From: Phycomyces nitens
Lineage: Eukaryota; Mucoromycota; Mucoromycetes; Mucorales; Phycomycetaceae
Length of the DNA stretch: 64,000 bases
Assembly (NCBI GenBank): GCA_022702545.1
Contig: JAHRBC010000003.1
Location: 4,774,001 to 4,838,000 of the forward strand
Reading direction: 5' to 3'
The notes beneath the pieces are model-generated. The model saw nothing but the letters and a program-made list of their open reading frames with translations, had not been told where the DNA came from and ran no database searches. Shown here in pieces: positions 57,445 through 64,000 of this stretch; the stretch's first letter is position 1, and each line of letters begins with the position of its first letter. A program made the position numbers and the translations under genes.

Positions 57445-58971
57445 ATGGGCAATCCGGCTGAATGGCTTGAGACAGTCCGTAAATGCGAATATCTTCCTGA
57501 GCAAGACATAAAGAAGCTATGTGAGATGGTGGGTAATTGAATATTCCTCAACACACAGCAACCTCACTCCAACCAATCGCGTACTCCAATAAATAACAAT
57601 AAGAGTGGATGTCTCATGCAGTTGTATTCGAAACTAGGTCAAGGAACTCCTCATGGAGGAATCCAACATCCAGCCCGTCCAATCCCCCGTAACGGTCTGT
57701 GGCGACATTCATGGTAATCAGCTAACCATTTTGTTCATGGATGATACCTAATCCGAGCAAGTAATAAAGGAAAAAACGAACAATGGGGTTACTTACAAAC
57801 ACTGATTTTTTAATAGGCCAATTTTATGACTTGTTGGAGCTATTCCGTGTTGGTGGGGATATCGAAGATACAAACTACATTTTCATGGTGAGGGCGAAAA
57901 AGGGGACAATTACGTGTAACGACAAGTTTACTAACAAAAAAGACCTCCTTTCTTCTTATTGTTCTTTTATACTGACTATAAACACATTAGGGTGATTTCG
58001 TTGATCGTGGTTACTTTAGTTTAGAAACATTCACCCTCTTAATGACTCTCAAGGCAAAGTAAGTCGAAATGGGATTAAATACATTGATTGATCCCCCTCC
58101 CCCTCCCCCCCTCCCTCCATAAATACCAGGTATCCAAACAAGATCACTTTGTTGAGAGGAAACCACGAAAGCAGGCAAATCACCCAAGTGTATGGTTTCT
58201 ATGGTAACCATCCTTCATGATCTTCAAGAGGGGGTTTACTTACATGCAGATGCTTATATAGATGAGTGTCAGGCAAAATACGGAAACGCTAATGTCTGGA
58301 AATACTGCTGCTCTGTATTCGACTATCTCACTCTTGCAGCGGTATGTTATAAAGACCCATTTTTTTTGTCACCATCTGACTCGCAACCGATCGCAGATCA
58401 TCGATGGTTCCATTCTTTGTGTTCATGGTGGTCTATCACCAGATATCAAAGCACTTGATCAGATTAGAACCATACATCGTCTGCAAGAAATCCCCCATGA
58501 AGGATCATTTTGTGATCTGATGTGGTCTGATCCTGAAGAAATCGACACTTGGGCCGTAAGTCCAAGGGGTGCTGGCTGGCTGTTTGGAGGAAAGGTTACA
58601 AGTGAGGTAGGGTTACAAAGAGATATGAATGTCAAATACGTCCAGCTCACAAGCAAAAAAAAAACACACAGTTCAACTATATCAATGGTCTTAATCTTGT
58701 GGCAAGGGCACATCAGCTCGTACAAGAAGGTTACAAGTATCACTTTCCGGATGATGAGTTGGTTACAGTATGGTCTGCACCCAACTACTGCTATCGATGC
58801 GGAAATGTGGCATCTATTATGGAAGTGCGTGATGTAAACGATGTAACCGAGAGAGACTTTAAGATATTCGATGCTGTCCCAGATCAGGATCGATTTACAC
58901 CTTACAACGCAAGGAGTGGTCTTGGATTGACATCAAGACACGGAGGCTCTGGAGGCCAATACTTCTTATGA
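57445..58971 (+). CDS. SIT4: PP6-type serine/threonine phosphatase catalytic subunit (Sit4/Ppe1)
   Basis: Metal-dependent phosphatase of the PP2A/PP4/PP6 group. Start ATG 57445 ([20 protein letters not shown]). The YLPE and the [20 protein letters not shown] stretch match PP6/Sit4 better than PP4 or PP2A. Metal and catalytic motifs are intact: [70 protein letters not shown] and [11 protein letters not shown]. The C-terminus ends YFL, the carboxymethylated tail of the family, after a polar insert ([14 protein letters not shown]) longer than usual. At least seven introns, the last just before FNYINGLN. Sit4-type enzymes act in G1 progression and nutrient (TOR) signalling; the role here is inferred. 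Confidence 0.93.
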
Positions 58972-59406
58972 AGAAGTTGCTTTTTCTTCTTATTTACTAA
59001 AAACACAGGCATGTCGACTATACAAATCCTATTCAATTCTTACTCTTTTTCTTTTATTTTGTTATATTCGGCAAACTATTGTCCTTGTCTATCCTTCTAT
59101 TTTTCTCTACACCATTTCTTTATATATAATCGTACTTTTCCCTCCTGTACTGCGTACATCCTAAATCCACTGCCATTCCAAGTAGAAGGTTCGCCGGATG
59201 ATTTTATATATTTAGTATACAATGCATGACAGCTCTGTAATAAAAGATATTTTTTTCTATCAACACATTCTATAGCTAATCAGGCCATAATCAACAATGG
59301 TTCACAAGGAGAAAAAAAAGAATAGTGGCATATATAATAGACATTTAATAAGATATACAAAATACAATTTACTTTTCATAATTAATTTATCAAGATTATC
59401 TAATAG
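58972..59406. terminator. Convergent intergenic 3' region
   Basis: Spacer between the tail-to-tail phosphatase and PAS kinase genes. T-rich then AT-rich, with AATAAA-like sites. It presumably holds both polyadenylation regions. No gene seen. Confidence 0.4.
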
Positions 59407-62205
59407 TCAGTTTTGCAGCCAAGCATGCTCCAAGACCTGATCTATGCTGATGCGCTCCTTGATATCTCTGTTTAGCATTTTTCTGATCAAGTCAGTTACA
59501 ACAGGACAGGCATCAGGTGCAATTCTTAGTTCTTTGGCCATGATTTCGTCCATGTCATAGAATGGGTTCTCTCTGTGAACAAGCGTGTAGAGCAAGATGC
59601 CCAGGGCCCATACGTCCTGGGGTGGTCCTTCGTAAGTCTCTCCTCGAAGAATCTCGGGTGCAGCATAATCCAGAGTACCCACAAAGGTTTCGAATGATCG
59701 GTTTGGCTTGACATACGCTGCACTGCCGAAATCAATTAGCCAGACATGGTTATTCTCGTCCAGAACAATGTTTTCGTCCTTGATGTCACGATGAACAATC
59801 TTGTTGTGGTGTAGGTGCTGAACAGCCATGGCTATCTGCTTAAAGATGTGGCGAGAGTTTTCGTCCATGGCATTATTGAGTTCAATGTAATCAAACAGGT
59901 CCATTCCGCTTCCATGTAGTGGCATTACGATGTAGCAATAATCATCGTCTTCAAAAAAGTCGAGCATGGATCCACAGTTGGTGTGAGGGATCTTTCGAAG
60001 GGTGTTGAGGATATGAATCTCCACAGGAACGGCACCCAAGGCTCGATCTCGGGTCCAGCAGTCGACCAGGATGTTGGACTTCGTTACGTACTTGATTACA
60101 ACCTTTTCGTCTGGTCTATCCTTGTGTACCGCAAGCCATACGACACCATATGCGCCTTCGCCTAGGATGTTCAAGACGGTATAGTCATTGATAGAAGGAG
60201 GTGCGATTGAGGCCTTTTCTGTGACTGGAGTTGTCATGGTAACTTTTGGAGTCGAATCTAGTCCTGATGACAAGCTTGATCCTGATCCTGATTGTGCTTC
60301 AGAACTGGGTAGAGATGGTTCATGAGATGCTTTCAGTGCAGGTAGACCGAGTCCGTCTTGGCTTTTGATTTCTAGATCCGAAGATTCGTTCCATGCGTGC
60401 CCATGGCGAACAAATGTGTCTTGCATATCGAAACTAATCCAGAGTCCTAGACGATTTGTGTCCTTGATAGGCTTGAGTTGTACTTTGACCTCGAATAGAC
60501 TTCCGTCATTGTGCTTTACTAGCATTACAGGCATGTTTTCTCCATCTCTAGAAGCAAGCTGGTGTTCTGTGCCATCCAGTGGCGGTGAATCTACGACCAA
60601 TTTGCGGAAGGCCGTGTTGTTGAGCAGGACATCGCTCTGTAGCAAAGAGTCTCTCTTGGCATGCTTGTAAAGCTTAGGGAACTGAGGGAAGAGCTTTTCA
60701 ATGTTAACCTTGTGGACCAGTGAGTCTGCACTGCGACCAAAGAGATACTTGACAAACGTTTGATTGCAGCTTTCAATGATTCCATTGTCTTCTATTTCAA
60801 TTAGACCGGCAATCATGGGAGTAGACGAAATTCTGAAATTGAACAGCGGCTTTTCAGACAAGGGTGTCTTGGCCTTCTCGAGTAGCTTGATGCTGACAGG
60901 GAACATGGCGCCCTTTTTGGTTTTGCTTCCAATGCTTTCCCACTCGGCCGATGTCTTGACAGTTTCAAAATCGTGGCTCCAAGTTGGGATCAGGTCGTTT
61001 AATGGCCGACCAACCAATTCCTCGGATGTGTATCCATACAGACCGAGAACGGCTTCATCGACGTGCAAAATTAAGCCCTGTTGGATAATTAGTTAAAAAT
61101 TCTATTGTACTTTTCAGTTTTTTTAAAGAACTTGCCTTGCTATCAACAGAGACATGGACCAAGACTTCAAAAATCTCTTCAAAGATCCAAATATAGATCT
61201 TTTCTCCGGACGAACTTTGTTTTTCCTTTAGCCAGAGTGAGACAGTGGACGGAGACTGATTATGCTTTATGATCGGCAACTATTTTTTAAAGTAGGAAAA
61301 AGCAATTGATGATTAGAAGAAGAAATTTTTTGAGGGCAACCAAATATTTTTTGTTTGTTTGGTTCAAGATAAATACAAGGCTAGAGATGCTTACCACACT
61401 GCCACTGATCAAGAGACTGTATTCAATGTCTGCGTCTGGATGTTTTCGCTTGTTGAAGAGATCTTTAAACTGCGCTCTAAACATGGGATGAACAAAGTCC
61501 AGCATGGACATCCCTGTCAGACTCCGGTCGGCTGAGTTTCCCAAAAGAACATTGATAGCAGGATTGTTTGAAAGAATGATGCGGCAGTCTTCGCGCGTAG
61601 TCAAGATGGCCTGAGTCTCGGACTGGTTCTGGTGTTGGTGAAGCTCTGACGAGGGGAAGAGGTCAGGAGTGGAGCTGTGGCTTTTAATGGAGACTGGAGT
61701 TGTGACTTTTGTGGATGGAGACAAGTCACTCGAGTGGTTGGAGATCGGAAATCGAGTAAAATGAGAAACTGAGGATTCACTGTTTGGAGGAGAGTCTGGT
61801 AGACGTGGTGCCATATCCTTGTTGACGTCAAAGGCGGCTTGGGGATTGTATGGACTCAAGAGACGGTCATTGTGGAAAAGCATTTCGAATCGATCGAGGC
61901 AGTTTCCAGAGAGTGGTGGACTCGAGAGATCATGCTGGGTAATTGACGTGCTGATCTTGGGGATGTTCATGTCTGGAATATGCCGTGGGCTGGACGACAC
62001 GTGCGATGGGATGGACTGTATTGGCGTGTCACAAAGCAGATCGACGGTGGTCTCTCTAGAATTTGTAAAGTGGTATTGTCAGTATAGCTGTGCATTGAAG
62101 ATCACGGAGAAATATTTTTTTTGTAAACACTTACCGGGGATCTGGGCTAGGAAGACTGCAGAGATTCTGGGGCATAGAAAGAGGAGTCGTGATGTTGAGA
62201 ATCAT
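59407..62205 (-). CDS. PSK1: PAS-domain protein kinase (PSK1/PSK2 type)
   Basis: Nutrient-sensing kinase; in yeast it directs glucose towards wall glucan and restrains glycogen synthesis and translation. ATG 62205 starts a short exon (MILNITTPLSMPQN). The second exon carries a Ser/Pro-rich region and a PAS segment (ILTTREDCRIILSNNPAINV, then TGMSMLDFVHPMFRAQFK). Two introns later the main exon has a second PAS-like block (LHVDEAVLGLYGYTSEELVG, DLIPTWSHDF), further PAS-related sequence, then the kinase domain. Kinase motifs: LGEGAYGVVWLAV, the lysine in VVIKYV, HRDIKDENIVLDE, IDFGSA (DFG), GTLDYAAPEILRG and DVWALGILLYTLV. The kinase ends LEHAWLQN at 59407. About 850 residues; all catalytic residues are present. 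Paralogues are common, so PSK1 versus PSK2 is arbitrary. Confidence 0.93.
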
Positions 62206-63154
62206 GTTGAAAATGGGTGTAATAAAGTTTTTTTTTCTTCTTCTTCTTGTAGAATCGTTATCGATAGTATTGAGCTTGTAAGGCGCTTTGTTTTCTTCTT
62301 GGAAACTTGGCTGTAGATTTAATATTAAATAGGCAGAGAGTATTAATTTTCGAATAAAACGAAATTAAATGGTGAAAGGGTGGGGACAATCTGGGCCCCA
62401 CACACGACACACCTTTATACTCATGTCTTTTGCTTGTCTTTATACGTCATTGGGGGTAGATCTGAATCTTGTCGAATGGCAAAGAAACAGCAAAAAGAAA
62501 GTATTTGACTTTATTAACCGACATGACCCCGGTCCTTTGCTCAGGAACATATTAATCACACACATACACATTGTATTTTATAGCGTTGCTTTAAATGCAT
62601 TTGCATATATACACATTAATAATATTTGTCTTGCAATTTTTGAAACGCTAGACGGAGAATTTGAAGGACACTCTGATGGAAGGTTGCATCATAAAAACTC
62701 ATCATCATCATTCTCATGAATCTCCCAATGTTTCTCAAGTCTGCTTTTCACACGTGGCCTACAATTAGGATATTATTAATGCAGCAATCCAGAGTGTCTT
62801 AATTATTATTCCATGGAATTGGGATCGTCCAAGTACTCCATTTCAAAAATTACTCTTTAAGCTTTTACTTACACAAAATAAATATATTTATAATACTTAT
62901 AATATTTATAATATTTATAATATTTATATATATATATATTCAAAGTAGCAGAGGCTTTGGCCAGTGAAGGTTTATAACGACTTGTACTAGAATGGAAGGC
63001 TATCGTTCATTCAAACTCCTTGCCTTTTAAAGTCGGTTCCATGGCCTCTATATATTGACCCATCTTTCTCTTTCTCTTTACTTTCTTGCTTTTCTTGCAC
63101 ACCTCACCTGTACGCACATCTACACTGGCCTCTCGACCTCTCTCCTATCAAACG
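62206..63154. other. Divergent promoter region
   Basis: Spacer between PAS kinase and the right-edge gene. It holds (TTATAA)n/(TA)n at about 62880-62940, a CT-rich tract just upstream of the right-edge gene (63062-63100) and no supported gene. The 116-codon frame at 62369-62719 has no motif. Confidence 0.45.
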
Positions 63155-64000
63155 ATGAAGCAGCCTCATCACCATATCAACAGCGTAATTTTCAAGGGAG
63201 ACCGTCCCCTGCCCGGGTCCCATCCATTTCTTAATTTTGCGCGAAAGATAGCTCAGGCTACTTCCATGCGTCGCCCGGTCGACATTCAACTCGGGTTAGC
63301 CAGGGGCTCAACTGTGGTGGTAGCCCACGAGAAACAGCAACAAACACTCCAGAAAATCAAATGGATGTTACCAAATCTGCTCAGTCTCAATCGACGAGAA
63401 GCTGCATTGTGGAGACAGCCATTTACTGCATTGTTGTCCTATCTGCAGCCTCCAAATCGCAAGAGTATTACAAACGATGATAAAGTCTGTCAAGACAAAT
63501 TAGAACAGCTGATAAAAGATGTTCTCTCGCATATCGATGCCAAGCAAGATTCCTCGGATCTCAATGAGCTACGCCCCCGGCTGATTGCTTTTCTGGATGC
63601 CAAAGAAAAGGAGGAAGAAGAAGAAGAAAAAGAAGAAAAAGTAGAGGATCTATAAATCTACTCTTCTTTACCCCGTATATTTCTGTTGTTTTTTTTTTAT
63701 ATCTATTTCGCAGCCATGGTTACATGGCATGTATACATTAGTTGCTACCCAAAAAAAAAGTTTGTCATATACACTATATGATATTGTAAATAAAATACCC
63801 CACCGCATTGCATATTCTATTGGATTCCCACGGCAGCCTATCGATATACAACTATTGACGGTTGGTTTCATATCGGTGGGACAGATACGTTTTCTAGGGT
63901 GGTTTGAGCTTTTAGGTTTTCGTACCATTGCTCCCCGTCTTCATAAAAGTACAATCTATGAGGCCGCGAAAACAAAAAACAAAACAAAAAACATCTTCTC
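63155..64000 (+). CDS. Unidentified gene running off the right edge
   Basis: Exon 1 from ATG 63155 (MKQPHHHINSVIFKGDRPLP) encodes 162 residues: VDIQLGLARGSTVVVAHEKQ, a helical LLSLNRREAALWRQPF stretch, KLEQLIKDVLSHIDAK, and a Glu/Lys run. Read straight it stops at 63655. An intron with GTAGAG donor at 63641 and TTTCGCAG acceptor at 63713 (73 nt, strong pyrimidine tract) instead joins in phase to a frame that is stop-free to the window end. That frame reads PWLHGMYTLVATQKKSL, then PRQPIDIQLLTVGFISVGQ, then RFLGWFELLGFRTIAPRL. I do not recognise the family. Exon 1 is well supported by composition; the splice is inferred. If unspliced, the product is a 166-residue acidic-tailed protein. Confidence 0.6.

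Noticed and set aside
62369..62719. 116-codon plus-strand frame between PAS kinase and the right-edge gene
   Set aside because: No motif, divergent-promoter position, and composition like its surroundings.

Overview
The window looks like nuclear chromosomal DNA from an early-diverging, intron-rich filamentous fungus, most likely Mucoromycota. Genes carry many short introns (about 45-110 nt, GTRAGT-type donors). Intergenic DNA is AT-rich with microsatellites, and the genes are unmistakably eukaryotic: Zn2Cys6 regulator, uL30, Rab6, PP6-type phosphatase, PAS kinase. There are no operons. The taxon is inferred from gene style and content, not from a marker.

Left part (1-9.7 kb): three minus-strand genes, namely an ERT1/AcuK-type transcription factor cut by the left edge, a small PH-domain protein and an unidentified helical protein. 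A plus-strand monoglyceride-lipase-like hydrolase and a minus-strand multi-pass membrane protein (DUF4203/TMEM198-like) follow. 9.7-15.0 kb is an AT-rich stretch in which I could support no gene.

Middle (15-35 kb): a ZZZ3-like SANT plus ZZ protein; a tyrosine phosphatase; ribosomal protein uL30/L7; a second DUF4203-type membrane protein; a PH plus long coiled-coil protein; tRNA pseudouridine synthase PUS3/DEG1; a pirin; a calcium-regulated mitochondrial carrier (SAL1/SCaMC type); and a 3'(2'),5'-bisphosphate nucleotidase (MET22/HAL2).

35.7-41.1 kb: a tRNA-Ala(CGC) gene, and 53 bp beyond it a 5.3-kb Ty3/gypsy LTR retrotransposon on the minus strand. Its two 311-bp LTRs look identical, pointing to a recent insertion, but pol has a one-base frame break before the integrase core.

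Right part (41-64 kb): a SANT plus WD40 protein with a frame discontinuity; a 3.9-kb sparse region with a tiny zinc-knuckle ORF; a PPR-like protein; a coiled-coil/winged-helix-like protein; Rab6/Ypt6; a near-perfect 35-bp-arm hairpin; a SurE-family protein with a GC-AG intron; PP6/Sit4 phosphatase; PAS kinase; and an unknown gene running off the right edge.

Some genes share themes: glucose/energy signalling (ERT1, PAS kinase, Sit4-type phosphatase), and nucleotide handling (MET22, SurE). Nothing shows that neighbours work together as a cluster. Exact splice sites are my reading of donor/acceptor and frame agreement, without transcript support.
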